This document shows positions 24,001-38,100 of a DNA stretch of 64,000 bases, piece after piece; position 1 is the first letter of the stretch, and the number at the start of each line of letters is the position of its first letter. A program made the position numbers and the translations under genes. This DNA is from Limanda limanda (lineage: Eukaryota; Chordata; Actinopteri; Pleuronectiformes; Pleuronectidae), in NCBI RefSeq assembly GCF_963576545.1, contig NW_026870446.1, positions 186,001-250,000 of the forward strand. Reading direction: 5' to 3'. Under the pieces are notes generated by a model. That model worked only from the letters and a program-made list of their open reading frames with translations, was not told where the DNA came from and did no database searches.

Positions 24001-27000
24001 CGGAAGAGGTCGACCGACGAAATTCCCCCAAATCTGAGGAGATATTCTTGAATAACTTTTTTTGTGAAGGTCGGAGAGACTTGCAAGTAGGCTCTACCCC
24101 CACTAAATGGGGTTGCGCGCATCGATCGGTACCATCCTTGAGCTTCTCCGACTTTCGGAAGGGTTAGGGTTAGGGTTAGGGATGAAAGCACATAGGAGAA
24201 AGAGATATTCTTGAATAACTTTTTTTGTGAAGGTCGGAGAGACTTGGAAAGTGGTTGCATCTGGACTAATTTGGGTCCTGCGGATCGATTGGTACCATCC
24301 CCGAGCTTGTACGACCTTCGGAAGAGGTCGACCGACGAAATTCCCCCAAATCTGAGGAGATATTCTTGAATAACTTTTTTTGTGAAGGTCGGAGAGACTT
24401 GCAAGTAGGCTCTACCCCCACTAAATGGGGTTGCGCGCATCGATCGGTACCATCTTTGAGCTTCTCCGACTTTCGGAAGGGTTAGGGTTAGGGTTAGGGA
24501 TGAAAGCACATAGGAGAAAGAGATATTCTTGAATAACTTTTTTTGTGAAGGTCGGAGAGACTTGAAAAGTGGTTGCATCTGGACTAATTTGGGTCCTGCG
24601 GATCGATTGGTACCATCCCCGAGCTTGTACGACCTTCGGAAGAGGTCGACCGTCGAAATTCCCCCAAATCTGAGGAGATATTCTTGAATAACTTTTTTTG
24701 TGAAGGTCGGAGAGACTTGCAAGTAGGCTCTACCCCCACTAAATGGGGTTGCGCGCATCGATCGGTACCATCTTTGAGCTTCTCCGACTTTCGGAAGGGT
24801 TAGGGTTAGGGTTAGGGATGAAAGCACATAGGAGAAAGAGATATTCTTGAATAACTTTTTTTGTGAAGGTCGGAGAGACTTGAAAAGTGGTTGCATCTGG
24901 ACTAATTTGGGTCCTGCGGATCGATTGGTACCATCCCCGAGCTTGTACGACCTTCGGAAGAGGTCGACCGTCGAAATTCCCCCAAATCTGAGGAGATATT
25001 CTTGAATAACTTTTTTTGTGAAGGTCGGAGAGACTTGCAAGTAGGCTCTACCCCCACTAAATGGGGTTGCGCGCATCGATCGGTACCATCCTTGAGCTTC
25101 TCCGACTTTCGGAAGGGTTAGGGTTAGGGTTAGGGATGAAAGCACATAGGAGAAAGAGATATTCTTGAATAACTTTTTTTGTGAAGGTCGGAGAGACTTG
25201 CAAGTAGGCTCTACCCCCACTAAATGGGGTAGCGCGCATCGATCGGTACCATCTTTGAGCTTCTCCGACTTTCGGAAGGGTTAGGGTTAGGGTTAGGGAT
25301 GAAAGCACATAGGAGAAAGAGATATTCTTGAATAACTTTTTTTGTGAAGGTCGGAGAGACTTGCAAGTAGGCTCTACCCCCACTAAATGGGGTAGCGCGC
25401 ATCGATCGGTACCATCCTTGAGCTTCTCCGACTTTCGGAAGGGTTAGGGTTAGGGTTAGGGATGAAAGCACATAGGAGAAAGAGATATTCTTGAATAACT
25501 TTTTTTGTGAAGGTCGGAGAGACTTGGAAAGTGGTTGCATCTGGACTAATTTGGGTCCTGCGGATCGATTGGTACCATCCCCGAGCTTGTACGACCTTCG
25601 GAAGAGGTCGACCGACGAAATTCCCCCAAATCTGAGGAGATATTCTTGAATAACTTTTTTTGTGAAGGTCGGAGAGACTTGCAGGTAGGCTCTACCCCCA
25701 CTAAATGGGGTAGCGCGCATCGATCGGTACCATCCTTGAGCTTCTCCGACTTTCGGAAGGGTTAGGGTTAGGGTTAGGGATGAAAGCACATAGGAGAAAG
25801 AGATATTCTTGAATAACTTTTTTTGTGAAGGTCGGAGAGACTTGCAAGTAGGCTCTACCCCCACTAAATGGGGTAGCGCGCATCGATCGGTACCATCCTT
25901 GAGCTTCTCCGACTTTCGGAAGGGTTAGGGTTAGGGTTAGGGATGAAAGCACATAGGAGAAAGAGATATTCTTGAATAACTTTTTTTGTGAAGGTCGGAG
26001 AGACTTGAAAAGTGGTTGCATCTGGACTAATTTGGGTCCTGCAGATCGATTGGTACCATCCCCGAGCTTGTACGACCTTCGGAAGAGGTCGACCGACGAA
26101 ATTCCCCCAAATCTGAGGAGATATTCTTGAATAACTTTTTTTGTGAAGGTCGGAGAGACTTGCAAGTAGGCTCTACCCCCACTAAATGGGGTTGCGCGCA
26201 TCGATCGGTACCATCCTTGAGCTTCTCCGACTTTCGGAAGGGTTAGGGTTAGGGTTAGGGATGAAAGCACATAGGAGAAAGAGATATTCTTGAATAACTT
26301 TTTTTGTGAAGGTCGGAGAGACTTGCAAGTAGGCTCTACCCCCACTAAATGGGGTAGCGCGCATCGATCGGTACCATCCTTGAGCTTCTCCGACTTTCGG
26401 AAGGGTTAGGGTTAGGGTTAGGGATGAAAGCACATAGGAGAAAGAGATATTCTTGAATAACTTTTTTTGTGAAGGTCGGAGAGACTTGCAAGTAGGCTCT
26501 ACCCCCACTAAATGGGGTAGCGCGCATCGATCGGTACCATCCTTGAGCTTCTCCGACTTTCGGAAGGGTTAGGGTTAGGGATGAAAGCACATAGGAGAAA
26601 GAGATATTCTTGAATAACTTTTTTTGTGAAGGTCGGAGAGACTTGGAAAGTGGTTGCATCTGGACTAATTTGGGTCCTGCGGATCGATTGGTACCATCCC
26701 CGAGCTTGTACGACCTTCGGAAGAGGTCGACCGACGAAATTCCCCCAAATCTGAGGAGATATTCTTGAATAACTTTTTTTGTGAAGGTCGGAGAGACTTG
26801 CAAGTAGGCTCTACCCCCACTAAATGGGGTTGCGCGCATCGATCGGTACCATCCTTGAGCTTCTCCGACTTTCGGAAGGGTTAGGGTTAGGGTTAGGGAT
26901 GAAAGCACATAGGAGAAAGAGATATTCTTGAATAACTTTTTTTGTGAAGGTCGGAGAGACTTGGAAAGTGGTTGCATCTGGACTAATTTGGGTCCTGCGG

Positions 27001-29138
27001 ATCGATTGGTACCATCCCCGAGCTTGTACGACCTTCGGAAGAGGTCGACCGACGAAATTCCCCCAAATCTGAGGAGATATTCTTGAATAACTTTTTTTGT
27101 GAAGGTCGGAGAGACTTGCAAGTAGGCTCTACCCCCACTAAATGGGGTTGCGCGCATCGATCGGTACCATCTTTGAGCTTCTCCGACTTTCGGAAGGGTT
27201 AGGGTTAGGGTTAGGGATGAAAGCACATAGGAGAAAGAGATATTCTTGAATAACTTTTTTTGTGAAGGTCGGAGAGACTTGAAAAGTGGTTGCATCTGGA
27301 CTAATTTGGGTCCTGCGGATCGATTGGTACCATCCCCGAGCTTGTACGACCTTCGGAAGAGGTCGACCGACGAAATTCCCCCAAATCTGAGGAGATATTC
27401 TTGAATAACTTTTTTTGTGAAGGTCGGAGAGACTTGCAAGTAGGCTCTACCCCCACTAAATGGGGTTGCGCGCATCGATCGGTACCATCCTTGAGCTTCT
27501 CCGACTTTCGGAAGGGTTAGGGTTAGGGTTAGGGATGAAAGCACATAGGAGAAAGAGATATTCTTGAATAACTTTTTTTGTGAAGGTCGGAGAGACTTGC
27601 AAGTAGGCTCTACCCCCACTAAATGGGGTAGCGCGCATCGATCGGTACCATCTTTGAGCTTCTCCGACTTTCGGAAGGGTTAGGGTTAGGGTTAGGGATG
27701 AAAGCACATAGGAGAAAGAGATATTCTTGAATAACTTTTTTTGTGAAGGTCGGAGAGACTTGCAAGTAGGCTCTACCCCCACTAAATGGGGTAGCGCGCA
27801 TCGATCGGTACCATCCTTGAGCTTCTCCGACTTTCGGAAGGGTTAGGGTTAGGGTTAGGGATGAAAGCACATAGGAGAAAGAGATATTCTTGAATAACTT
27901 TTTTTGTGAAGGTCGGAGAGACTTGGAAAGTGGTTGCATCTGGACTAATTTGGGTCCTGCGGATCGATTGGTACCATGCCCGAGCTTGTACGACCTTCGG
28001 AAGAGGTCGACCGACGAAATTCCCCCAAATCTGAGGAGATATTCTTGAATAACTTTTTTTGTGAAGGTCGGAGAGACTTGCAAGTAGGCTCTACCCCCAC
28101 TAAATGGAGTAGCGCGCATCGATCGGTACCATCCTTGAGCTTCTCCGACTTTCGGAAGGGTTAGGGTTAGGGTTAGGGATGAAAGCACATAGGAGAAAGA
28201 GATATTCTTGAATAACTTTTTTTGTAAAGGTCGGAGAGACTTGGAAAGTGGTTGCATCTGGACTAATTTGGGTCCTGCGGATCGATTGGTACCATCCCCG
28301 AGCTTGTACGACCTTCGGAAGAGGTCGACCGACGAAATTCCCCCAAATCTGAGGAGATATTCTTGAATAACTTTTTTTGTGAAGGTCGGAGAGACTTGCA
28401 AGTAGGCTCTACCCCCACTAAATGGGGTTGCGCACATCGATCGGTACCATCCTTGAGCTTCTCCGACTTTCGGAAGGGTTAGGGTTAGGGTTAGGGATGA
28501 AAGCACATAGGAGAAAGAGATATTCTTGAATAACTTTTTTTGTGAAGGTCGGAGAGACTTGCAAGTAGGCTCTACCCCCACTAAATGGGGTAGCGCGCAT
28601 CGATCGGTACCATCCTTGAGCTTCTCCGACTTTCGGAAGGGTTAGGGTTAGGGTTAGGGATGAAAGCACATAGGAGAAAGAGATATTCTTGAATAACTTT
28701 TTTTGTGAAGGTCGGAGAGACTTGGAAAGTGGTTGCATCTGGACTAATTTGGGTCCTGCGGATCGATTGGTACCATCCCCGAGCTTGTACGACCTTCGGA
28801 AGAGGTCGACCGACGAAATTCCCCCAAATCTGAGGAGATATTCTTGAATAACTTTTTTTGTGAAGGTCGGAGAGACTTGCAAGTAGGCTCTACCCCCACT
28901 AAATGGGGTTGCGCGCATCGATCGGTACCATCCTTGAGCTTCTCCGACTTTCGGAAGGGTTAGGGTTAGGGTTAGGGATGAAAGCACATAGGAGAAAGAG
29001 ATATTCTTGAATAACTTTTTTTGTGAAGGTCGGAGAGACTTGCAAGTAGGCTCTACTCCCACTAAATGGGGTAGCGCGCATCGATCGGTACCATCCTTGA
29101 GCTTCTCCGACTTTCGGAAGGGTTAGGGTTAGGGTTAG
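18100..29138 (+). repeat. Array region V: three blocks starting L S S' then an L run
   Basis: Blocks begin at 18100, 23224 and 25941 (offsets 5124 and 7841). Each starts L, S and a 157-bp S' unit, then a run of three, four and three L units, then SS. The stretch 18100-21460 matches 25941-29301 unit for unit over 3361 bp with scattered substitutions. Between the first and second blocks, 21624-23223 repeats the window's first 1600 bp (offset 21623), including the CTTTTGGAAGG variant and the L L' pair. The second block has an additional L unit, because two consecutive L units (24498 and 24816) share GACCGTCGAA. Confidence 0.85.
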
Positions 29139-32100
29139 GGATGAAAGCACATAGGAGAAAGAGATATTCTTGAATAACTTTTTTTGTGAAGGTCGGAGAG
29201 ACTTGCAAGTAGGCTCTACCCCCACTAAATGGGGTAGCGCGCATCGATCGGTACCATCTTTGAGCTTCTCCGACTTTCGGAAGGGTTAGGGTTAGGGTTA
29301 GGGATGAAAGCACATAGGAGAAAGAGATATTCTTGAATAACTTTTTTTGTGAAGGTCGGAGAGACTTGAAAAGTGGTTGCATCTGGACTAATTTGGGTCC
29401 TGCAGATCGATTGGTACTATCCCCGAGCTTGTACGACCTTCGGAAGAGGTCGACCGACGAAATTCCCCCAAATCTGAGGAGATATTCTTGAATAACTTTT
29501 TTTGTGAAGGTCGGAGAGACTTGCAAGTAGGCTCTACCCCCACTAAATGGGGTAGCGCGCATCGATCGGTACCATCCTTGAGCTTCTCCGACTTTCGGAA
29601 GGGTTAGGGTTAGGGTTAGGGATGAAAGCACATAGGAGAAAGAGATATTCTTGAATAACTTTTTTTGTGAAGGTCGGAGAGACTTGCAAGTAGGCTCTAC
29701 CCCCACTAAATGGGGTAGCGCGCATCGATCGGTACCATCCTTGAGCTTCTCCGACTTTCGGAAGGGTTAGGGTTAGGGTTAGGGATGAAAGCACATAGGA
29801 GAAAGAGATATTCTTGAATAACTTTTTTTGTGAAGGTCGGAGAGACTTGAAAAGTGGTTGCATCTGGACTAATTTGGGTCCTGCGGATCGATTGGTACCA
29901 TCCCCGAGCTTGTACGACCTTCGGAAGAGGTCGACCGACGAAATTCCCCCAAATCTGAGGAGATATTCTTGAATAACTTTTTTTGTGAAGGTCGGAGAGA
30001 CTTGCAAGTAGGCTCTACCCCCACTAAATGGGGTTGCGCGCATCGATCGGTACCATCCTTGAGCTTCTCCGACTTTCGGAAGGGTTAGGGTTAGGGTTAG
30101 GGATGAAAGCACATAGGAGAAAGAGATATTCTTGAATAACTTTTTTTGTGAAGGTCGGAGAGACTTGCAAGTAGGCTCTACCCCCACTAAATGGGGTAGC
30201 GCGCATCGATCGGTACCATCCTTGAGCTTCTCCGACTTTCGGAAGGGTTAGGGTTAGGGTTAGGGATGAAAGCACATAGGAGAAAGAGATATTCTTGAAT
30301 AACTTTTTTTGTGAAGGTCGGAGAGACTTGGAAAGTGGTTGCATCTGGACTAATTTGGGTCCTGCGGATCGATTGGTACCATCCCCGAGCTTGTACGACC
30401 TTCGGAAGAGGTCGACCGACGAAATTCCCCCAAATCTGAGGAGATATTCTTGAATAACTTTTTTTGTGAAGGTCGGAGAGACTTGCAAGTAGGCTCTACC
30501 CCCACTAAATGGGGTTGCGCGCATCGATCAGTACCATCCTTGAGCTTCTCCGACTTTCGGAAGGGTTAGGGTTAGGGTTAGGGATGAAAGCACATAGGAG
30601 AAAGAGATATTCTTGAATAACTTTTTTTGTGAAGGTCGGAGAGACTTGCAAGTAGGCTCTACCCCCACTAAATGGGGTAGTGCGCATCGATCGGTACCAT
30701 CCTTGAGCTTCTCCGACTTTCGGAAGGGTTAGGGTTAGGGTTAGGGATGAAAGCACATAGGAGAAAGAGATATTCTTGAATAACTTTTTTTGTGAAGGTC
30801 GGAGAGACTTGCAAGTAGGCTCTACCCCCACTAAATGGGGTAGCGCGCATCGATCGGTACCATCCTTGAGCTTCTCCGACTTTCGTAAGGGTTAGGGTTA
30901 GGGTTAGGGATGAAAGCACATAGGAGAAAGAGATATTCTTGAATAACTTTTTTTGTGAAGGTCGGAGAGACTTGAAAAGTGGTTGCATCTGGACTAATTT
31001 GGGTCCTGCGGATCGATTGGTACCATCCCCGAGCTTGTACGACCTTCGGAAGAGGTCGACCGACGAAATTCCCCCAAATCTGAGGAGATATTCTTGAATA
31101 ACTTTTTTTGTGAAGGTCGGAGAGACTTGCAAGTAGGCTCTACCCCCACTAAATAGGGTTGCGCGCATCGATCGGTACCATCCTTGAGCTTCTCCGACTT
31201 TCGGAAGGGTTAGGGTTAGGGTTAGGGATGAAAGCACATAGGAGAAAGAGATATTCTTGAATAACTTTTTTTGTGAAGGTCGGAGAGACTTGGAAAGTGG
31301 TTGCATCTGGACTAATTTGGGTCCTGCGGATCGATTGGTACCATCCCCGAGCTTGTACGACCTTCGGAAGAGGTCGACCGACGAAATTCCCCCAAATCTG
31401 AGGAGATATTCTTGAATAACTTTTTTTGTGAAGGTCGGAGAGACTTGCAAGTAGGCTCTACCCCCACTAAATGGGGTTGCGCACATCGATCGGTACCATC
31501 CTTGAGCTTCTCCGACTTTCGGAAGGGTTAGGGTTAGGGTTAGGGATGAAAGCACATAGGAGAAAGAGATATTCTTGAATAACTTTTTTTGTGAAGGTCG
31601 GAGAGACTTGCAAGTAGGCTCTACCCCCACTAAATGGGGTAGCGCGCATCGATCGGTACCATCCTTGAGCTTCTCCGACTTTCGGAAGGGTTAGGGTTAG
31701 GGTTAGGGATGAAAGCACATAGGAGAAAGAGATATTCTTGAATAACTTTTTTTGTGAAGGTCGGAGAGACTTGGAAAGTGGTTGCATCTGGACTAATTTG
31801 GGTCCTGCGGATCGATTGGTACCATCCCCGAGCTTGTACGACCTTCGGAAGAGGTCGACCGACGAAATTCCCCCAAATCTGAGGAGATATTCTTGAATAA
31901 CTTTTTTTGTGAAGGTCGGAGAGACTTGCAAGTAGGCTCTACCCCCACTAAATGGGGTTGCGCGCATCGATCGGTACCATCCTTGAGCTTCTCCGACTTT
32001 CGGAAGGGTTAGGGTTAGGGTTAGGGATGAAAGCACATAGGAGAAAGAGATATTCTTGAATAACTTTTTTTGTGAAGGTCGGAGAGACTTGAAAAGTGGT

Positions 32101-35100
32101 TGCATCTGGACTAATTTGGGTCCTGCGGATCGATTGGTACCATCCCCGAGCTTGTACGACCTTCGGAAGAGGTCGACCGACGAAATTCCCCCAAATCTGA
32201 GGAGATATTCTTGAATAACTTTTTTTGTGAAGGTCGGAGAGACTTGCAAGTAGGCTCTACCCCCACTAAATGGGGTTGCGCGCATCGATCGGTACCATCC
32301 TTGAGCTTCTCCGACTTTCGGAAGGGTTAGGGTTAGGGTTAGGGATGAAAGCACATAGGAGAAAGAGATATTCTTGAATAACTTTTTTTGTGAAGGTCGG
32401 AGAGACTTGAAAAGTGGTTGCATCTGGACTAATTTGGGTCCTGCGGATCGATTGGTACCATCCCCGAGCTTGTACGACCTTCGGAAGAGGTCGACCGACG
32501 AAATTCCCCCAAATCTGAGGAGATATTCTTGAATAACTTTTTTTGTGAAGGTCGGAGAGACTTGCAAGTAGGCTCTACCCCCACTAAATGGGGTTGCGCG
32601 CATCGATCGGTACCATCCTTGAGCTTCTCCGACTTTCGGAAGGGTTAGGGTTAGGGTTAGGGATGAAAGCACATAGGAGAAAGAGATATTCTTGAATAAC
32701 TTTTTTTGTGAAGGTCGGAGAGACTTGCAAGTAGGCTCTACCCCCACTAAATGGGGTAGCGCGCATCGATCGGTACCATCTTTGAGCTTCTCCGACTTTC
32801 GGAAGGGTTAGGGTTAGGGTTAGGGATGAAAGCACATAGGAGAAAGAGATATTCTTGAATAACTTTTTTTGTGAAGGTCGGAGAGACTTGAAAAGTGGTT
32901 GCATCTGGACTAATTTGGGTCCTGCAGATCGATTGGTACTATCCCCGAGCTTGTACGACCTTCGGAAGAGGTCGACCGACGAAATTCCCCCAAATCTGAG
33001 GAGATATTCTTGAATAACTTTTTTTGTGAAGGTCGGAGAGACTTGCAAGTAGGCTCTACCCCCACTAAATGGGGTAGCGCGCATCGATCGGTACCATCCT
33101 TGAGCTTCTCCGACTTTCGGAAGGGTTAGGGTTAGGGTTAGGGATGAAAGCACATAGGAGAAAGAGATATTCTTGAATAACTTTTTTTGTGAAGGTCGGA
33201 GAGACTTGCAAGTAGGCTCTACCCCCACTAAATGGGGTAGCGCGCATCGATCGGTACCATCCTTGAGCTTCTCCGACTTTCGGAAGGGTTAGGGTTAGGG
33301 TTAGGGATGAAAGCACATAGGAGAAAGAGATATTCTTGAATAACTTTTTTTGTGAAGGTCGGAGAGACTTGAAAAGTGGTTGCATCTGGACTAATTTGGG
33401 TCCTGCGGATCGATTGGTACCATCCCCGAGCTTGTACGACCTTCGGAAGAGGTCGACCGACGAAATTCCCCCAAATCTGAGGAGATATTCTTGAATAACT
33501 TTTTTTGTGAAGGTCGGAGAGACTTGCAAGTAGGCTCTACCCCCACTAAATGGGGTGGCGCGCATCGATCGGTACCATCCTTGAGCTTCTCCGACTTTCG
33601 GAAGGGTTAGGGTTAGGGTTAGGGATGAAAGCACATAGGAGAAAGAGATATTCTTGAATAACTTTTTTTGTGAAGGTCGGAGAGACTTGCAAGTAGGCTC
33701 TACCCCCACTAAATGGGGTTGCGCGCATCGATCGGTACCATCCTTGAGCTTCTCCGACTTTCGGAAGGGTTAGGGTTAGGGTTAGGGATGAAAGCACATA
33801 GGAGAAAGAGATATTCTTGAATAACTTTTTTTGTGAAGGTCGGAGAGACTTGCAAGTAGGCTCTACCCCCACTAAATGGGGTAGCGCGCATCGATCGGTA
33901 CCATCTTTGAGCTTCTCCGACTTTCGGAAGGGTTAGGGTTAGGGTTAGGGATGAAAGCACATAGGAGAAAGAGATATTCTTGAATAACTTTTTTTGTGAA
34001 GGTCGGAGAGACTTGAAAAGTGGTTGCATCTGGACTAATTTGGGTCCTGCAGATCGATTGGTACTATCCCCGAGCTTGTACGACCTTCGGAAGAGGTCGA
34101 CCGACGAAATTCCCCCAAATCTGAGGAGATATTCTTGAATAACTTTTTTTGTGAAGGTCGGAGAGACTTGCAAGTAGGCTCTACCCCCACTAAATGGGGT
34201 AGCGCGCATCGATCGGTACCATCCTTGAGCTTCTCCGACTTTCGGAAGGGTTAGGGTTAGGGTTAGGGATGAAAGCACATAGGAGAAAGAGATATTCTTG
34301 AATAACTTTTTTTGTGAAGGTCGGAGAGACTTGCAAGTAGGCTCTACCCCCACTAAATGGGGTAGCGCGCATCGATCGGTACCATCCTTGAGCTTCTCCG
34401 ACTTTCGGAAGGGTTAGGGTTAGGGTTAGGGATGAAAGCACATAGGAGAAAGAGATATTCTTGAATAACTTTTTTTGTGAAGGTCGGAGAGACTTGGAAA
34501 GTGGTTGCATCTGGACTAATTTGGGTCCTGCGGATCGATTGGTACCATCCCCGAGCTTGTACGACCTTCGGAAGAGGTCGACCGACGAAATTCCCCCAAA
34601 TCTGAGGAGATATTCTTGAATAACTTTTTTTGTGAAGGTCGGAGAGACTTGCAAGTAGGCTCTACCCCCACTAAATGGGGTTGCGCGCATCGATCAGTAC
34701 CATCCTTGAGCTTCTCCGACTTTCGGAAGGGTTAGGGTTAGGGTTAGGGATGAAAGCACATAGGAGAAAGAGATATTCTTGAATAACTTTTTTTGTGAAG
34801 GTCGGAGAGACTTGCAAGTAGGCTCTACCCCCACTAAATGGGGTAGTGCGCATCGATCGGTACCATCCTTGAGCTTCTCCGACTTTCGGAAGGGTTAGGG
34901 TTAGGGTTAGGGATGAAAGCACATAGGAGAAAGAGATATTCTTGAATAACTTTTTTTGTGAAGGTCGGAGAGACTTGCAAGTAGGCTCTACCCCCACTAA
35001 ATGGGGTAGCGCGCATCGATCGGTACCATCCTTGAGCTTCTCCGACTTTCGTAAGGGTTAGGGTTAGGGTTAGGGATGAAAGCACATAGGAGAAAGAGAT

Positions 35101-38100
35101 ATTCTTGAATAACTTTTTTTGTGAAGGTCGGAGAGACTTGAAAAGTGGTTGCATCTGGACTAATTTGGGTCCTGCGGATCGATTGGTACCATCCCCGAGC
35201 TTGTACGACCTTCGGAAGAGGTCGACCGACGAAATTCCCCCAAATCTGAGGAGATATTCTTGAATAACTTTTTTTGTGAAGGTCGGAGAGACTTGCAAGT
35301 AGGCTCTACCCCCACTAAATAGGGTTGCGCGCATCGATCGGTACCATCCTTGAGCTTCTCCGACTTTCGGAAGGGTTAGGGTTAGGGTTAGGGATGAAAG
35401 CACATAGGAGAAAGAGATATTCTTGAATAACTTTTTTTGTGAAGGTCGGAGAGACTTGCAAGTAGGCTCTACTCCCACTAAATGGGGTAGCGCGCATCGA
35501 TCGGTACCATCCTTGAGCTTCTCCGACTTTCGGAAGGGTTAGGGTTAGGGTTAGGGATGAAAGCACATAGGAGAAAGAGATATTCTTGAATAACGTTTTT
35601 TGTGAAGGTCGGAGAGACTTGCAAGTAGGCTCTACCCCCACTAAATGGGGTAGCGCGCATCGATCGGTACCATCCTTGAGCTTCTCCGACTTTCGGAAGG
35701 GTTAGGGTTAGGGTTAGGGATGAAAGCACATAGGAGAAAGAGATATTCTTGAATAACTTTTTTTGTGAAGGTCGGAGAGACTTGCAAGTAGGCTCTACCC
35801 CCACTAAATAGGGTAGTGCGCATCGATCGGTACCATCCTTGAGCTTCTCCGACTTTCGGAAGGGTTAGGGTTAGGGTTAGGGATGAAAGCACATAGGAGA
35901 AAGAGATATTCTTGAATAACTTTTTTTGTGAAGGTCGGAGAGACTTGGAAAGTGGTTGCATCTGGACTAATTTGGGTCCTGCGGATCGATTGGTACCATG
36001 CCCGAGCTTGTACGACCTTCGGAAGAGGTCGACCGACGAAATTCCCCCAAATCTGAGGAGATATTCTTGAATAACTTTTTTTGTGAAGGTCGGAGAGACT
36101 TGCAAGTAGGCTCTACCCCCACTAAATGGGGTAGCGCGCATCGATCGGTACCATCCTTGAGCTTCTCCGACTTTCGGAAGGGTTAGGGTTAGGGTTAGGG
36201 ATGAAAGCACATAGGAGAAAGAGATATTCTTGAATAACTTTTTTTGTAAAGGTCGGAGAGACTTGGAAAGTGGTTGCATCTGGACTAATTTGGGTCCTGC
36301 GGATCGATTGGTACCATCCCCGAGCTTGTACGACCTTCGGAAGAGGTCGACCGACGAAATTCCCCCAAATCTGAGGAGATATTCTTGAATAACTTTTTTT
36401 GTGAAGGTCGGAGAGACTTGCAAGTAGGCTCTACCCCCACTAAATGGGGTTGCGCGCATCGATCGGTACCATCCTTGAGCTTCTCCGACTTTCGGAAGGG
36501 TTAGGGTTAGGGTTAGGGATGAAAGCACATAGGAGAAAGAGATATTCTTGAATAACTTTTTTTGTGAAGGTCGGAGAGACTTGCAAGTAGGCTCTACCCC
36601 CACTAAATGGGGTAGCGCGCATCGATCGGTACCATCCTTGAGCTTCTCCGACTTTCGGAAGGGTTAGGGTTAGGGTTAGGGATGAAAGCACATAGGAGAA
36701 AGAGATATTCTTGAATAACTTTTTTTGTGAAGGTCGGAGAGACTTGGAAAGTGGTTGCATCTGGACTAATTTGGGTCCTGCGGATCGATTGGTACCATCC
36801 CCGAGCTTGTACGACCTTCGGAAGAGGTCGACCGACGAAATTCCCCCAAATCTGAGGAGATATTCTTGAATAACTTTTTTTGTGAAGGTCGGAGAGACTT
36901 GCAAGTAGGCTCTACCCCCACTAAATGGGGTTGCGCGCATCGATCGGTACCATCCTTGAGCTTCTCCGACTTTCGGAAGGGTTAGGGTTAGGGTTAGGGA
37001 TGAAAGCACATAGGAGAAAGAGATATTCTTGAATAACTTTTTTTGTGAAGGTCGGAGAGACTTGAAAAGTGGTTGCATCTGGACTAATTTGGGTCCTGCG
37101 GATCGATTGGTACCATCCCCGAGCTTGTACGACCTTCGGAAGAGGTCGACCGACGAAATTCCCCCAAATCTGAGGAGATATTCTTGAATAACTTTTTTTG
37201 TGAAGGTCGGAGAGACTTGCAAGTAGGCTCTACCCCCACTAAATGGGGTTGCGCGCATCGATCGGTACCATCCTTGAGCTTCTCCGACTTTCGGAAGGGT
37301 TAGGGTTAGGGTTAGGGATGAAAGCACATAGGAGAAAGAGATATTCTTGAATAACTTTTTTTGTGAAGGTCGGAGAGACTTGAAAAGTGGTTGCATCTGG
37401 ACTAATTTGGGTCCTGCGGATCGATTGGTACCATCCCCGAGCTTGTACGACCTTCGGAAGAGGTCGACCGACGAAATTCCCCCAAATCTGAGGAGATATT
37501 CTTGAATAACTTTTTTTGTGAAGGTCGGAGAGACTTGCAAGTAGGCTCTACCCCCACTAAATGGGGTTGCGCGCATCGATCGGTACCATCCTTGAGCTTC
37601 TCCGACTTTCGGAAGGGTTAGGGTTAGGGTTAGGGATGAAAGCACATAGGAGATAGAGATATTCTTGAATAACTTTTTTTGTGAAGGTCGGAGAGACTTG
37701 CAAGTAGGCTCTACCCCCACTAAATGGGGTAGCGCGCATCGATCGGTACCATCTTTGAGCTTCTCCGACTTTCGGAAGGGTTAGGGTTAGGGTTAGGGAT
37801 GAAAGCACATAGGAGAAAGAGATATTCTTGAATAACTTTTTTTGTGAAGGTCGGAGAGACTTGAAAAGTGGTTGCATCTGGACTAATTTGGGTCCTGCAG
37901 ATCGATTGGTACCATCCCCGAGCTTGTACGACCTTCGGAAGAGGTCGACCGACGAAATTCCCCCAAATCTGAGGAGATATTCTTGAATAACTTTTTTTGT
38001 GAAGGTCGGAGAGACTTGCAAGTAGGCTCTACCCCCACTAAATGGGGTAGCGCGCATCGATCGGTACCATCCTTGAGCTTCTCCGACTTTCGGAAGGGTT

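Noticed and set aside
23628..25220. 530-codon minus-strand open frame, and the many shorter ones of 108-426 codons, as a repetitive protein family
   Set aside because: Their lengths follow the S and L unit arithmetic, they overlap each other in different frames, many begin at GTG with no supporting start signal, and the telomere-like tract is simply read as TLTLTL or PNPNPN. Nothing indicates a gene.
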